NCBI RefSeq assembly: GCF_002514725.1
Contig: NZ_NTLB01000002.1
Coordinates: forward strand, 162,087-226,086
Direction: 5' to 3'
Length of the DNA: 64,000 nt
Origin: Mangrovitalea sediminis
Lineage (GTDB): Bacteria; Pseudomonadota; Gammaproteobacteria; Pseudomonadales; Oleiphilaceae
Position numbers and translations under genes: made by a program. The notes beneath the pieces were generated by a model that ran no database searches, was not told where the DNA came from, and saw only the letters and a list, made by a program, of their open reading frames with translations. Position 1 is the first letter of the stretch, and each line of letters opens with the position of its first letter. Shown in pieces: positions 46,419 to 56,085 of the stretch.

Positions 46419-47822
46419 ATGCAGAGAAAATACCTGGCCACGGCTTTGGCCGGTCTGCTCGTGGCTCCCGCAGGGGCTATGGCCGCGGGAGATGGTCAAA
46501 GTGTCATGAGCGAACTGAATATCAAGGTCCACGCTCACCTTCACGGATCGGTGGATTACTCGGACACCGGTGGTGCCAGTGTCCCCAACGATATCAGCTA
46601 CGGCGAAGCGGCAGGCACGCCTTCGCGCGCGCTGAACATGTCCAACAACAACTCCAATATCGGCTTCACCGGCGAGCATCTGGTGCCGGGTGCCTTTATG
46701 GCGATATTCCAGGTCGAGCTGGCCCTTCCGGGTAGTCAGACCGGCGTCAACAACAGCTACGGACGGGGGAATCACGTCAGCAAGAACGTGGGTCTGCACG
46801 ATACCTACTTCGGTATCGCCAACCCGCTGGGTGTCCTGCTGTTCCAGCCTTCTTTCGAGAACCAGGGCGCCTTCCTGTCGCGACCCTTTAACATGTTCAA
46901 GGACACCGTCGGCGACTTCAATTCGATCATCGACACGGCCAACTTCCCCAATGGCGGTCCCAGTGGCGAGCCGGCCATCAGCTTTGCAGGGCAGGCGAAC
47001 TATGCCATGTCGTACACGTCGCCGAAGTGGAACGGAGTCGACAGTGTGATTTCCTACACCGAAGATGCCAACGGCGGGGATTTCGGTACCTATAACACTT
47101 ACGGTGTGGGGTATATTGCCGGTTCGGGCGAGTCCTACGGCTATCCCAACGCCAACCAGCACAACAATGCCTGGTCCTGGGGTATCCGTTACGACAAAAC
47201 CTTCAACGATACCAGCGCCATCAAAGGGCTGGTCAACTACAGCCAGATCAACGTCCAGGGCAATACCACCGGCATCGAGAAGTATATCTCGGCACTCAGC
47301 AAGTCCGTGCCCGTCAGTTATGATTCGGCAGAGTCGGTCGGTCAGTTGCCACCCAGCGACAAGATGCGCCTGAAGGCTCTGGAATTGGCTGCCAGCTACG
47401 AGTACATCCCATCGGGCACCACGGCGATTGCGGTGTGGGAGCGGTCAAACGGACTCTACACCCGGAATGCCTACAGCCTGGGCTTCAGCCAGGCCGTGCC
47501 GGGTAACAACGACCTGATGGCGAGTTGGATTCACGCGGGTGACTTGAGCTCTCCGATGTCCAATTGCGCGATCAACGCTACCTATTCGCAAATCAACTGC
47601 TCCGGCGGCAAGGTCGAAGATTCCGGTGCCAACGAATATGTTGTGGGCATGAAGCACCACTTCGACAAGCAGGTGTCGATGTATCTTGTCTATGCGTATA
47701 CGCGTAATGGCAAGAACGGGCTCTATGGCCTGGGTGGTCCGAACCATGGCCAGAGCATCTACCCGACCAAGGCCGGCGACGATCCCAAGTCGCTGTCGAT
47801 GGGCATGATCTGGGACTTCTAG
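46419..47822 (+). CDS. Outer-membrane porin (Gram-negative porin family)
   Basis: 467 residues. Signal peptide 'MQRKYLATALAGLLVAPAGAMA'. After it the alternating beta-strand pattern of a trimeric porin is visible ('NIKVHAHLHGSVDYSD', 'NNNSNIGFTGEHLVPGAFMAIFQVEL', 'LELAASYEYIP'), and the last residue is Phe in 'SLSMGMIWDF', the assembly signal. It would let small, probably acidic, substrates cross the outer membrane. GAGGA precedes the ATG. A clear terminator follows. Confidence 0.9.
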   Translation: MQRKYLATALAGLLVAPAGAMAAGDGQSVMSELNIKVHAHLHGSVDYSDTGGASVPNDISYGEAAGTPSRALNMSNNNSNIGFTGEHLVPGAFMAIFQVELALPGSQTGVNNSYGRGNHVSKNVGLHDTYFGIANPLGVLLFQPSFENQGAFLSRPFNMFKDTVGDFNSIIDTANFPNGGPSGEPAISFAGQANYAMSYTSPKWNGVDSVISYTEDANGGDFGTYNTYGVGYIAGSGESYGYPNANQHNNAWSWGIRYDKTFNDTSAIKGLVNYSQINVQGNTTGIEKYISALSKSVPVSYDSAESVGQLPPSDKMRLKALELAASYEYIPSGTTAIAVWERSNGLYTRNAYSLGFSQAVPGNNDLMASWIHAGDLSSPMSNCAINATYSQINCSGGKVEDSGANEYVVGMKHHFDKQVSMYLVYAYTRNGKNGLYGLGGPNHGQSIYPTKAGDDPKSLSMGMIWDF

Positions 47823-47952
47823 TGTCCTATTGATTCTGCGGACGCACGACGGGGCTTACCGGGGGGATAGGTCCCGTCGGAGTTTGGATGTGTTAAGTGT
47901 TCTTCAGGCAGCCGGATTAAGGGTGCCGGCACTTTCGTGGAAGGTGCTTCAG

Positions 47953-47997
47953 GGCGCTAGCCTGATACCGGAGACGGTGTTGGGCAGCGCCTTTTTT
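47953..47997 (+). terminator. Terminator of the porin gene
   Basis: GGCGCT (47953-47958) pairs with AGCGCC (47986-47991), with an inner ACCG-gaga-CGGT stem (47967-47978), and six T follow (47992-47997). It lies about 130 nt after the porin stop. Confidence 0.7.
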
Positions 47998-48003
47998 GTG
48001 GGC

Positions 48004-48831
48004 TCAGGACGCCTGTTCCAGCCGTCGCCCATTCAGCTGTTCTTCCACCTTGCGCACCATGGCGACCAGCTTTGGTCCCAGCTTTTTCTCCACCGTCTTA
48101 CGGCTCAGGCGCAACGCGGCACCGCCGCAGTTGAAGGCCAGGATCTGGCTGCCGCCATCGAGGACCAGGGGAACGCCGACACCGCTGATATGGCTGTTCC
48201 ATTCGGCGATCGACATACAGAATCCGGTTTCACGATACTGTTTGACGGCATCCTTGATCTGGTGCCGGATCTCGTTGAAATCGTCCGGGTAGGCGGTACG
48301 GAACTGTTCCAGATACTGATCGCGGCGGTCTTCGGGCAGGGCCGCGAGATAGGCGCGTCCCATGGCGCTCGTGGCCATGGGTATCCGTGAGCCGATCTCC
48401 AGGCGAAGCACCAGCGGGCCCGCTCCCTGACAGGTTTCGATATAGGTCATCTGCAGGCGGTCGGGGGTGCCCAGGGCCACCAGACAGTCGGTCGCATCGG
48501 CCAGTTCCTGCATGGCGCCGCGTGCAATCTCCCGCACGCCCATATTGGCCAGGTAGCGATAACCCAGTGCCAGGACCCCGGCGCCGAGCTGGTACTTCTC
48601 CAGCCGTTCCGAGTAACGCAGGTAGCCGAGTTCGATCAGGGTATGTGTGAGACGTGAAACGGTGGGGCGGGGGATGCCCGTTCTTTCGGACAGTTCGGCA
48701 TTGCCAAGGAAATCGTCGCCCGGCCCGAAGGCCCGCAGCAACTCCAGACCACGCGCCAGCGCGGTAACGAAATTACGATCCTTGGCTGCCAACGCCTCCG
48801 GATCGCCCTGGACTTTCTTTGCCCTGACCAT
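48004..48831 (-). CDS. IclR family transcriptional regulator (PcaR/PcaU-like)
   Basis: 275 residues. Winged-helix DNA-binding domain (about 20-85: 'FVTALARGLELLRAF', 'LSERTGIPRPTVSRLTHTLIELGYL') and the IclR effector-binding domain (about 95-260: 'IPMATSAMGRAYLAALP', 'GVGVPLVLDGG'). The opening 'RNFVTALARGLELLRAF' is that of the PcaR/PcaU/PobR subgroup, which controls aromatic and dicarboxylate catabolism. It lies after the CoA-transferase gene on the same strand. Related but distinct from the regulator at 56233. Confidence 0.92.
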   Translation of the reverse strand: MVRAKKVQGDPEALAAKDRNFVTALARGLELLRAFGPGDDFLGNAELSERTGIPRPTVSRLTHTLIELGYLRYSERLEKYQLGAGVLALGYRYLANMGVREIARGAMQELADATDCLVALGTPDRLQMTYIETCQGAGPLVLRLEIGSRIPMATSAMGRAYLAALPEDRRDQYLEQFRTAYPDDFNEIRHQIKDAVKQYRETGFCMSIAEWNSHISGVGVPLVLDGGSQILAFNCGGAALRLSRKTVEKKLGPKLVAMVRKVEEQLNGRRLEQAS

Positions 48832-48951
48832 TTTCCCCCACCCCCGGCTTCATTGAGCCGGATTCTGCGCCGCCTGCCTGACGTGCTGTCACGACAATCA
48901 CCTGTGCCCAGCAGCTGGACACATAGGGGTGAGGAAGACAGCGCGCAAGCA

Positions 48952-48989
48952 ATTATAAGTATGGTTTATGACCTGCTATAGCTACAGGT
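48952..48989 (-). promoter_or_regulatory. Promoter and possible operator of the IclR gene
   Basis: On the minus strand a perfect -10, TATAAT, lies at 48957-48952. An inverted repeat ACCTG-N9-CAGGT (48971-48989) covers the place of the -35 box, which itself is poor. A repressor there would block RNA polymerase; autoregulation is possible. The repeat does not resemble the three-half-site operator. Confidence 0.4.
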
Positions 48990-49043
48990 AATAATAACAG
49001 TGATACGAGGGGCTCGCCACGGGATGAGGGTGATGGCAGGCCT

Positions 49044-50258
49044 TCAACGAATCACGCCACGCTCACGCAAGGCCGCCATTTCGTCAGATGTGTAGCCGAG
49101 CAGCTCACCGAGCACCTCGTCGGTATGCTGGCCCAGCAGCGGGGGAGGCGTATCCGCATTCTGGGGTTGTCCGTCATAGCGGACGGGGTTGCCGACGAGA
49201 TTGAGGTCGGCAGTTTGGGGGTGATCCTGATGGAGGCGCATGCCGCGATGTCGTACCTGCGGGTCATCGAAGACGGCGTCGAGTTTGTTGATCGGGCCAC
49301 AGGGTACGGAGGCTTTTTCCAGTCCATCGAGCCAGGCCTGTGACGTGCGCGATTGCATCAGCGGTTCGAGGATGGCCAGCAGGGCGTCACGGTGGGTGAC
49401 GCGCTCGCGATTGGTGGCGAAACGGGGATCGTCTGCCAGCGCTTCCTGTCCGGCGACCCGGCAGAACTGGCGGAACTGACTGTCGTTGCCGACGGCGAGA
49501 ATGACGTGGCCGTCCTCGGTGGCGAAAGCCTGGTAGGGCACGATGTTGGGATGGGCATTGCCCATCCGTCCCGGCGGCTGGCCCGATACCAGATAGTTGA
49601 GTGCCTGATTCGCCAGCACGCCCACCTGCACATCGAGTAGGGCGAGATCGATATGGGTGCCCTCGCCGCTACGCTCCCGCTGGAACAGTGCGCCGAGTAT
49701 CGCCGTACCGGCATACATCCCGGTGAAGAGATCGGTCACCGCGACACCCACTTTCATGGGGCCGCCGCCGGGCTGGTCGTCCGGCAGGCCGGTCAGGCTC
49801 ATCAGGCCGCCCATCCCCTGGATCATGAAATCGTAGCCTGCCCGGTGTGCGTAGGGGCCGTCCTGGCCGAAGCCGGTAATCGAGCAGTAGATGAGGCCGG
49901 GGTTGATCGCTTTCAGGCTCGCATAGTCGAGCCCGTAAGCCTTAAGGCCGCCAACCTTGAAGTTCTCCAGCACCACATCGCACTGCTTCGCCAGCGCCTG
50001 CACGATGGCCTGCCCCTCGGGCTTAGCGATGTCCACGGCAACAGACTGCTTGCCCCGGTTCGCACTCAGAAAATAAGCGGCTTCCCCCTCACCCTCCAGC
50101 CAGGGCGGACCCCAATGCCGGGTGTCGTCGCCCCGAACCGGATGCTCAACCTTGATCACCTCAGCACCGAGGTCGGCCAGATGCTGACTACACCAGGGGC
50201 CGGCGAGAATACGGGACAGGTCGAGAATGCGAATGCCGGTGAGGGGTTTGGAGTTCAT
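49044..50258 (-). CDS. CaiB/BaiF family CoA transferase
   Basis: 404 residues of the class III CoA-transferase family. 'TGIRILDLSRILAGPWCSQHLADLGAEVIKVE' is the N-terminal CoA-binding part, and the catalytic Asp is in 'AHRAGYDFMIQGMGGLMSLTG'. Such enzymes move CoA between acids without ATP. Near gcdH it could be the succinyl-CoA:glutarate CoA transferase type, but the substrate is not visible. GAGGA precedes the ATG. The CHAP gene ends 16 nt upstream on the same strand. Confidence 0.92.
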   Translation of the reverse strand: MNSKPLTGIRILDLSRILAGPWCSQHLADLGAEVIKVEHPVRGDDTRHWGPPWLEGEGEAAYFLSANRGKQSVAVDIAKPEGQAIVQALAKQCDVVLENFKVGGLKAYGLDYASLKAINPGLIYCSITGFGQDGPYAHRAGYDFMIQGMGGLMSLTGLPDDQPGGGPMKVGVAVTDLFTGMYAGTAILGALFQRERSGEGTHIDLALLDVQVGVLANQALNYLVSGQPPGRMGNAHPNIVPYQAFATEDGHVILAVGNDSQFRQFCRVAGQEALADDPRFATNRERVTHRDALLAILEPLMQSRTSQAWLDGLEKASVPCGPINKLDAVFDDPQVRHRGMRLHQDHPQTADLNLVGNPVRYDGQPQNADTPPPLLGQHTDEVLGELLGYTSDEMAALRERGVIR

Positions 50259-50274
50259 GTTTTCCTCAAATGTC

Positions 50275-51066
50275 TTAGCTCAGGGCTGAGATAGTAGGAG
50301 CTAAGGTGGTGGTGACGCCAGTCGCTGTCATTGGAAGTCGTATAAAGGTGCGAATGATACTGCTGGGGCGCTTTTTTCTGGCGACCTTGACGCCCTCGCG
50401 ACTCCCAGCGTCGTTGGTGTTCCCTTCGATGGTCGTGATCAGGCTGCTTTCTCCGGATTCGACAATACCGATATGTGAAAAGGTAAAGACGACGATATCA
50501 CCTTTGATGGGTTTAAAAACCTGACTGGAAGGGGTGAATATCAGGCATTTCTGGTGCTTCGCCCAAACGTGAAGAAAACGGCTGACAGAGGCTTCACGGG
50601 GCGGAACCAGTGATGCGTAATAGGGCGTCTGTTTGCATAGCTGCTGCACGCATAGTGAAACGAAAGCGGCACACCAGGGGTAACCGTCAGTATGTCCATC
50701 GATGACCAGGTTGTCGGCCTGAAAGATCTTCAGCATCCTTGCGCTTTTCCCTGCGCGATTGTTGCCGGTCTCCGAGACACCGATGAAGGTGGCGGCGATA
50801 TCGGCGAGCCTGAATTGAGGTAACACCTCCGTGCTTTGGGAAGCCTTCGCATGCTCAAGTGCCTCCCAGGTCCTGGCGCCGACGATGCCATCGGGTGTCG
50901 TGCCGGATTCGGCCTGAAATCGTTTGATCGCGGCTAGTGTGCGCTTGCCGAAATCGCCATCAGGTGCCAGGTGTGGTGACGGTTCCAAAAGGCGATTGAG
51001 CGCATTCTGGAGCAATGCGACCGGTTGGCCCTTGGCGCCAAAACGTAAGGTTTGTCTGTAGGTCAT
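50275..51066 (-). CDS. Peptidoglycan-binding and CHAP-domain hydrolase without signal peptide
   Basis: 263 residues. A PG_binding_1 domain covers about 8-70 ('PDGDFGKRTLAAIKRFQAESGTTPDGIVGARTW'), and a CHAP-type cysteine amidase/endopeptidase domain about 90-240 with C132 ('GYPWCAAFVSLCV'), H198 ('FSHIGIVES') and a polar residue at E214/N216 ('IEGNTN'). It should cut peptidoglycan, yet there is no signal peptide. ATG 51066 with AAGGAAC upstream is chosen; it overlaps the stop of the lipoprotein gene (ATGA). The pairing resembles a secreted effector with its immunity protein, or a phage-type lysin. Confidence 0.8.
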   Translation of the reverse strand: MTYRQTLRFGAKGQPVALLQNALNRLLEPSPHLAPDGDFGKRTLAAIKRFQAESGTTPDGIVGARTWEALEHAKASQSTEVLPQFRLADIAATFIGVSETGNNRAGKSARMLKIFQADNLVIDGHTDGYPWCAAFVSLCVQQLCKQTPYYASLVPPREASVSRFLHVWAKHQKCLIFTPSSQVFKPIKGDIVVFTFSHIGIVESGESSLITTIEGNTNDAGSREGVKVARKKRPSSIIRTFIRLPMTATGVTTTLAPTISALS

Positions 51067-51587
51067 TGCGAAGTTCCTTTTCGATGATCGTTCCTTGGCG
51101 CAGTGGGGTGATACAGGACCCATAGGTCGCCGGGAATCCCTTCTACACCGCTGTGGGTTTCCAAGACCAGCAGCCCGCCCCGCACCAACATGCCTTTGAG
51201 CGATGTCCCGTCGAGTAAATCACCCTGTCGACACACTGCTTCGTAGGTGCGTTTGGCGGCGGCCATCCCGGCTTCCTGATAGGTGCGCTGCACGCGTAAC
51301 GAACGGCCGTCCCGCTCGATCGAGAGGGTCAGCGTGGCTCCTCCCATTTCTGCTTGATAGTGTTTGCCGGTAAAGGCGGAGGCGGCAGGAAAATCGGACC
51401 GTTGCTGGATGTCGGTGCCGACCAGTACCTGCCGTGGAAGGTGCTTGAACGCGGCGGTATCAACGATGCAGCGGGTTTGATCTGAATCGGCTGCCGAACT
51501 GCCTTTGAGGGTTTGGGCATTGGCGTCGCAGCCTGATAGGAGTGCCAGCGACAGGCAAAAACTCGCGACAAGATGACGAGAATACAA
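51063..51587 (-). CDS. Small lipoprotein, possible immunity partner of the CHAP hydrolase
   Basis: 174 residues. 'MYSRHLVASFCLSLALLSGCDANA' has a lipobox (LLSGC) followed by Asp at +2, the inner-membrane retention signal of the Lol system. The mature part has two more cysteines and looks beta-rich; no domain is recognised. It overlaps the CHAP gene by 4 nt and is read first. A periplasmic protein anchored in the inner membrane next to a wall-cutting enzyme suggests inhibition of it (inference). Confidence 0.65.
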   Translation of the reverse strand: MYSRHLVASFCLSLALLSGCDANAQTLKGSSAADSDQTRCIVDTAAFKHLPRQVLVGTDIQQRSDFPAASAFTGKHYQAEMGGATLTLSIERDGRSLRVQRTYQEAGMAAAKRTYEAVCRQGDLLDGTSLKGMLVRGGLLVLETHSGVEGIPGDLWVLYHPTAPRNDHRKGTSQ

Positions 51588-51825
51588 GGTTGTCTCCCTA
51601 CATGTGTTTATCCCTGGAGCGAAGATTCTACAGGAATTCCGGAGTAGACCAAGGTGCCCGGCATCGGGGCAGCTCTGCCGGTCCGACTGCGATCGTGCGG
51701 GATCCTGACTGATATCAAACTAATGAAAGGTTCCTTGCCTTACTTGATCCAGACGGGTTGTCCCCAGGTAAATCCAGCGCCCATAGTGAGTTTTCTTCGA
51801 CTCGCCCGGTGAAAGGAGAATCGTC

Positions 51826-53586
51826 ATGGGGGACGTCAAATCCGGCGGCCAGATCATCGCCGAACATCTGCACGCCGCAGGCATCTCGCATCTGTTCACC
51901 TTATGTGGTGGGCATATCTCGCCGATTCTGGTTGAGGCCAGGCGCTTGGGCTTGTGTGTTGTCGATGTGCGGCATGAGGCGTCGGCGGTCTTTGCGGCGG
52001 ATGCGATGGCGCGGCTTACCGGTCGGCCGGGTGTGGCGGCGGTGACGGCGGGGCCGGGGGTGACCAATACCATCACGGCGGTGAAGAATGCCCAGATGGC
52101 CCAGTCGCCGGTGATCATTATCGGTGGTGCTACGCCGACGGTGCTCAAGAACCGGGGGTCGCTGCAGGATATCGACCAGCAGTCGCTGATGGCGTCGCTG
52201 GTCAAGTGGCAGACGTCGGTTGGTACGTTGGCACAGCTCGACGAGGCGATGAAATATGCGCTGCGTGTGGCGGTGGAAGGGGTGCCCGGGCCGGTCTTTA
52301 TCGAGGCGCCGATTGACCTGCTGTACCCGCGTCACCTGGTCCACGATCTCTACGCCGACCAGGCCGGACTGAAAAAGCTGAAAGGACCGGTGGGCAACCT
52401 GTTGCGTGGCGCTCTGGACCTGTATCTGTGGCGGCAGGAGCGGCAGCCCAGCCTGCCCCTGCATGTGGATATGCACCGGCTGACGCGTCCGGCGGCGGAG
52501 TGGCATGCGGCGCGTCAGATGCACAAGGTGGTGGATCGTCTGCGGAAGGCGCGCCGTCCGGCCCTGGTGCTGGGCTCGCAGGTACTGGTCAACCGGACCA
52601 TGGCCCAGGCCTGGGAGATCGCCCGGGCGGTGGAGCGGCTGGGGATGCCGGTGTGGACGGGGGGCATGTCCCGCGGCCTGCTCGGTGCCGACCACGAGTT
52701 GCTGTTCCGTCATCATCGCGGCAAGGCGCTGGCAGAAGCGGATCTGGTGATCGTCTGTGGTTTCCCGATGGATTTTCGCCTGAAATACGGCCGCGGTTTC
52801 GGTAAGAAGGCGACCCTGGTGTCGGTGAATCTATCGCTGCACGATCTGTTGTTGAACCGCAAACCCACGGTGCCGGTACTTGATCATCCCGGCGATTTCC
52901 TGTGTGCGCTGGCGGACCGGGTGGCGACACCTCCGGACTGTGAGGACTGGCTGTCGCATCTGCGCCAGAATGAAGTGGCTCGGGAGGCGGAGATCGACTC
53001 TCAGGCGGCAGTTTCGGGCGAGGGTGTGAATCCGCTGATGTTCTTCAGGACGCTGGACCCGCGCCTCGGGCCGGACGACATCCTGGTGGTGGATGGTGGC
53101 GATTTTGTGGCGACCAGCGCCTATACCCTGCGTCCCCGTGGCCCGCTTGCCTGGCTCGATCCCGGCGTATACGGCACTTTGGGAGTGGGCGGCGGTTTTG
53201 CCGTGGGAGCGGCCTCGGCACGTCCGGGCAGTCGGGTCTGGCTGATTTATGGTGACGGGTCCAGTGCCTACAGCCTGGCCGAATTCGATACCTGTCGCCG
53301 GCTGGGTCTGACGCCTATCGCTATCGTCGGCTGTGATGCCCGCTGGAACCAGATTGCCCGGGAGCAGGTGGAGATGCTGGGCGATAGTGTGGGCACCGAT
53401 CTGCGCCATACCCACTACCAGCGGGTGGCGGAAGGCTATGGCGGTCATGGAATCCTGGTGACGCGTAACGAGGAGGTACCGGCGGCGCTGGACGAGGCGT
53501 GTCGGGTTGCGGATCAGGGGACGGCCGTCTGCATCAACCTGCATTTGGCCGTGAGCGATTTTCGTAAGGGCAGTATTTCCATGTAA
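51826..53586 (+). CDS. Thiamine-diphosphate enzyme (ILVBL/2-hydroxyacyl-CoA lyase-like)
   Basis: 586 residues with the three domains of the acetolactate synthase superfamily. The cofactor-activating Glu is in '[19 protein letters not shown]'. The ThDP/Mg motif starts with '[20 protein letters not shown]' and ends in '[14 protein letters not shown]', where close relatives of the ILVBL type have N-D. The family cleaves or joins C-C bonds next to a carbonyl; 2-hydroxyacyl-CoA lyases and oxalyl-CoA decarboxylases are relatives. The substrate is unknown, but CoA-ester chemistry fits its surroundings. AAGGAG precedes the ATG. Confidence 0.85.
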   Translation: MGDVKSGGQIIAEHLHAAGISHLFTLCGGHISPILVEARRLGLCVVDVRHEASAVFAADAMARLTGRPGVAAVTAGPGVTNTITAVKNAQMAQSPVIIIGGATPTVLKNRGSLQDIDQQSLMASLVKWQTSVGTLAQLDEAMKYALRVAVEGVPGPVFIEAPIDLLYPRHLVHDLYADQAGLKKLKGPVGNLLRGALDLYLWRQERQPSLPLHVDMHRLTRPAAEWHAARQMHKVVDRLRKARRPALVLGSQVLVNRTMAQAWEIARAVERLGMPVWTGGMSRGLLGADHELLFRHHRGKALAEADLVIVCGFPMDFRLKYGRGFGKKATLVSVNLSLHDLLLNRKPTVPVLDHPGDFLCALADRVATPPDCEDWLSHLRQNEVAREAEIDSQAAVSGEGVNPLMFFRTLDPRLGPDDILVVDGGDFVATSAYTLRPRGPLAWLDPGVYGTLGVGGGFAVGAASARPGSRVWLIYGDGSSAYSLAEFDTCRRLGLTPIAIVGCDARWNQIAREQVEMLGDSVGTDLRHTHYQRVAEGYGGHGILVTRNEEVPAALDEACRVADQGTAVCINLHLAVSDFRKGSISM

Positions 53587-53626
53587 CGGGCTGGCGGCTG
53601 AGTCGCCGCCGGCCCCGGTCCTGACG

Positions 53627-54796
53627 TCAGGCCATGAAGGCCTGAATCCCGGTCTGGGCACGGCCCAGGATCAGTGCATGGATATCGTGGGTCCCTTCGT
53701 AGGTATTCACGGCTTCCAGATTCATGACGTGGCGGATGACGTGGTATTCGTCCGAGATCCCGTTGCCGCCGTGCATATCGCGGGCCGTGCGGGCGATGTC
53801 CAGCGCCTTGCCGCAATTGTTGCGCTTGAGCAGGGAAACCATTTCCGGCGCCCAGTCGCCGGAATCCATCAGGCGGCCCAGTTGCAGTACGGACTGCAGG
53901 CCCAGGGTGATCTCGGTCTGCATATCGGCCAGCTTCTTCTGGATCAGCTGGTTGGCGGCCAGCGGACGGCCGAACTGCTTGCGATCCAGCGTATAGCGGC
54001 GCGCGGCGTGCCAGCAGAATTCGGCGGCGCCCAAGGCGCCCCAGGCAATGCCGAAGCGGGCCTTGTTGAGACAACTGAAGGGGCCCTTCAGGCCTGTGAC
54101 GTCGAGATGGTTTTCCTCGGGGACAAAGACGTCACTCATCATGATCTGACCGGTGATCGAGGAGCGCAGGGCGAACTTGCCTTCGATCTTCGGTGTCTCC
54201 AGCCCAGCCATGCCACGTTCGACAACGAAGCCATTGATCTGGCCGTCGAGCTTGGCCCAGATCACCAGGACGTCGGCGATCGGGCTGTTGGTAATCCAGG
54301 TCTTGGCGCCGTTGAGACGGAAGCCGCCGTCGACACGTTCGGCGCGGGTCAGCATGCTGCCGGGGTCGGAGCCGTGATCCGGCTCCGTCAGGCCAAAGCA
54401 GCCAACCCACTCGCCACTGGCCAGCTTGGGCAGGTATTTGCGGCGTACCGTCTCGGAACCGAAGGTATAGATCGGGTGCATGACGAGAGAGGACTGCACG
54501 CTCATGGCCGAGCGGTAGCTGGAATCCACCCGCTCCACTTCGCGGGCGATCAGTCCGTAGCTGACATGATTCACGCCGGGGCCGCCATACTCCTCCGGAA
54601 TGGTCGGCCCGAGCAGGCCGAGTTCGCCCATCTCATTCATGATCTCCCGGTGGAAGATCTCGTGGCGGTTGGCTTCCAGCACACGGGTCATCAGTTTTTG
54701 CTGGCAGTAGTCATGTGCCGCATCGCGCACCATGCGCTCTTCTTCGGTGAGCTGGTGTTCCAGCAACAGGGGATCTTCCCAGGTAAAGGGTTTCAT
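53627..54796 (-). CDS. gcdH: Glutaryl-CoA dehydrogenase
   Basis: 389 residues. '[42 protein letters not shown]' is a signature of GcdH, and the catalytic Glu is in '[24 protein letters not shown]', also characteristic. The enzyme oxidises and decarboxylates glutaryl-CoA to crotonyl-CoA and passes electrons to ETF. It follows pcaF on the same strand after 42 nt, so both are likely in one operon driven from the operator region at 56072. Confidence 0.95.
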   Translation of the reverse strand: MKPFTWEDPLLLEHQLTEEERMVRDAAHDYCQQKLMTRVLEANRHEIFHREIMNEMGELGLLGPTIPEEYGGPGVNHVSYGLIAREVERVDSSYRSAMSVQSSLVMHPIYTFGSETVRRKYLPKLASGEWVGCFGLTEPDHGSDPGSMLTRAERVDGGFRLNGAKTWITNSPIADVLVIWAKLDGQINGFVVERGMAGLETPKIEGKFALRSSITGQIMMSDVFVPEENHLDVTGLKGPFSCLNKARFGIAWGALGAAEFCWHAARRYTLDRKQFGRPLAANQLIQKKLADMQTEITLGLQSVLQLGRLMDSGDWAPEMVSLLKRNNCGKALDIARTARDMHGGNGISDEYHVIRHVMNLEAVNTYEGTHDIHALILGRAQTGIQAFMA

Positions 54797-54838
54797 GCGA
54801 TGTCCTCGTGCTCAGCAAACGTTAAATAGACCCTAGGA

Positions 54839-56041
54839 TCAAACACGCTCGATGACGGCGGCGATACCCTGGCCGACACCGATACAGAGACTAACCAGTG
54901 CGTAGCGCCCACCGCTACGCTCCAATTGTCGTAGGGCGGTGAGTGTCAGGCGTGCGCCCGATGCGCCCAATGGATGACCGACGGCAATGGCCCCGCCATT
55001 CGGGTTCAGGCGCGGGTCGTCGCCGTCGATGCCCAGTTGCCTGGCGCATCCTAGCACCTGGGCGGCGAACGCTTCGTTGATCTCGATGACATCCATGGCA
55101 CTTAGTGCGAGGTTGGCGCGGGCCAGGGCTTTGCGGCAGGCAGCGACCGGCCCCAGCCCCATCACCCTCGGCGGCACCCCTGCCACGGCGGCAGACAGAA
55201 TACGTGCCCGCGGTCGCACTCCGGCCTGTTCGCCGACGGTGCGGGAGCCGATCACCAGTGCTGCGGCGCCGTCATTGATTCCCGAGGCGTTACCTGCCGT
55301 GACCACGCCACCCTCGAACAGGCTGGGCAGGCGGGCCAGTTTGTCGGCGCTGGTTCCCGGCCGGGGATGCTCGTCGGCGCTCACCATCAGGGGCGGTTGC
55401 TTGCGTCCCTGTGGGACCTCGATGGGAAGCAGTTCGCCCATGAAGAAGCCTTCGGCGCGGGCGGCTTCATAGCGGGCCTGGGAGTTCTCGGCGTAGCGGT
55501 CTGCGGCGTCGCGGCTGATGTCCAGATCGCGGGCCACGTTGTCCGCCGTTTCCGGCATCGTGTCCGCCCCGTATTGTGCCTGGATGGCCGGGTTGGGAAA
55601 GCGGGCACCGATGGTACTGTCAAAGGCGGTGAACTGGCGGCTGTAGGGATTCTCGCTCTTGGCGATCACGAAGGGCGCGCGACTCATGCTCTCCACGCCG
55701 CCAGCCAGGATCAGGTCGCCTTCACCGCAGGTGACGGCGCGTGCGGCATCGATGACAGCGGCCAGTCCGCTGCCGCAGAGCCGGTTCACGGTCAGACCGG
55801 CGGTTTCCACCGGCAGCCCGGCCAGGAGTCCGGCATGGCGGGCCACATTGCGAGCATCCTCTCCCGCCTGATTGGTGCAGCCGGCGATCACGTCTTCATA
55901 GCGCGCAGCCTCGAAGCCGTTTCGCTCGACCAGTGCTTTCAGGACATAGCTCAGCAGGTTATCCGGTCGCACCGGTGCCAGGGCGCCGGCATGGCGACCG
56001 AACGGCGTGCGCAGGCCGTCGTAGATGTAAGCGTCAAGCAT
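54839..56041 (-). CDS. pcaF: 3-oxoadipyl-CoA/3-oxo-5,6-dehydrosuberyl-CoA thiolase (PcaF/PaaJ type)
   Basis: 400 residues, the exact length of beta-ketoadipyl-CoA thiolases, and the start 'MLDAYIYDGLRTPFGRHAGALA' is typical of them. Active-site Cys in 'VNRLCGSGLAAVIDAAR', His in 'IAVGHPLGASGAR', second Cys in 'SLCIGVGQG'. It splits 3-oxoadipyl-CoA to succinyl-CoA and acetyl-CoA at the end of the beta-ketoadipate or adipate route. GGAGG is 6 nt before ATG 56041; the longer frame to 56221 crosses the operator and is rejected. It is divergent from an iclR gene. Confidence 0.93.
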   Translation of the reverse strand: MLDAYIYDGLRTPFGRHAGALAPVRPDNLLSYVLKALVERNGFEAARYEDVIAGCTNQAGEDARNVARHAGLLAGLPVETAGLTVNRLCGSGLAAVIDAARAVTCGEGDLILAGGVESMSRAPFVIAKSENPYSRQFTAFDSTIGARFPNPAIQAQYGADTMPETADNVARDLDISRDAADRYAENSQARYEAARAEGFFMGELLPIEVPQGRKQPPLMVSADEHPRPGTSADKLARLPSLFEGGVVTAGNASGINDGAAALVIGSRTVGEQAGVRPRARILSAAVAGVPPRVMGLGPVAACRKALARANLALSAMDVIEINEAFAAQVLGCARQLGIDGDDPRLNPNGGAIAVGHPLGASGARLTLTALRQLERSGGRYALVSLCIGVGQGIAAVIERV

Positions 56042-56056
56042 GGAAGCCTCCGCATC

Positions 56057-56085
56057 GTTAAAGTGGCGATTGTTTCGCTGTGCAA
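56057..56085 (-). promoter_or_regulatory. Promoter of pcaF-gcdH
   Basis: On the minus strand TTGCAC (56085-56080) and TTTAAC (56062-56057) are 17 bp apart. The -35 overlaps the first two half-sites of operator copy 4, so the regulator would control it directly. The start would be a few bases before the pcaF ribosome-binding site. Confidence 0.5.
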
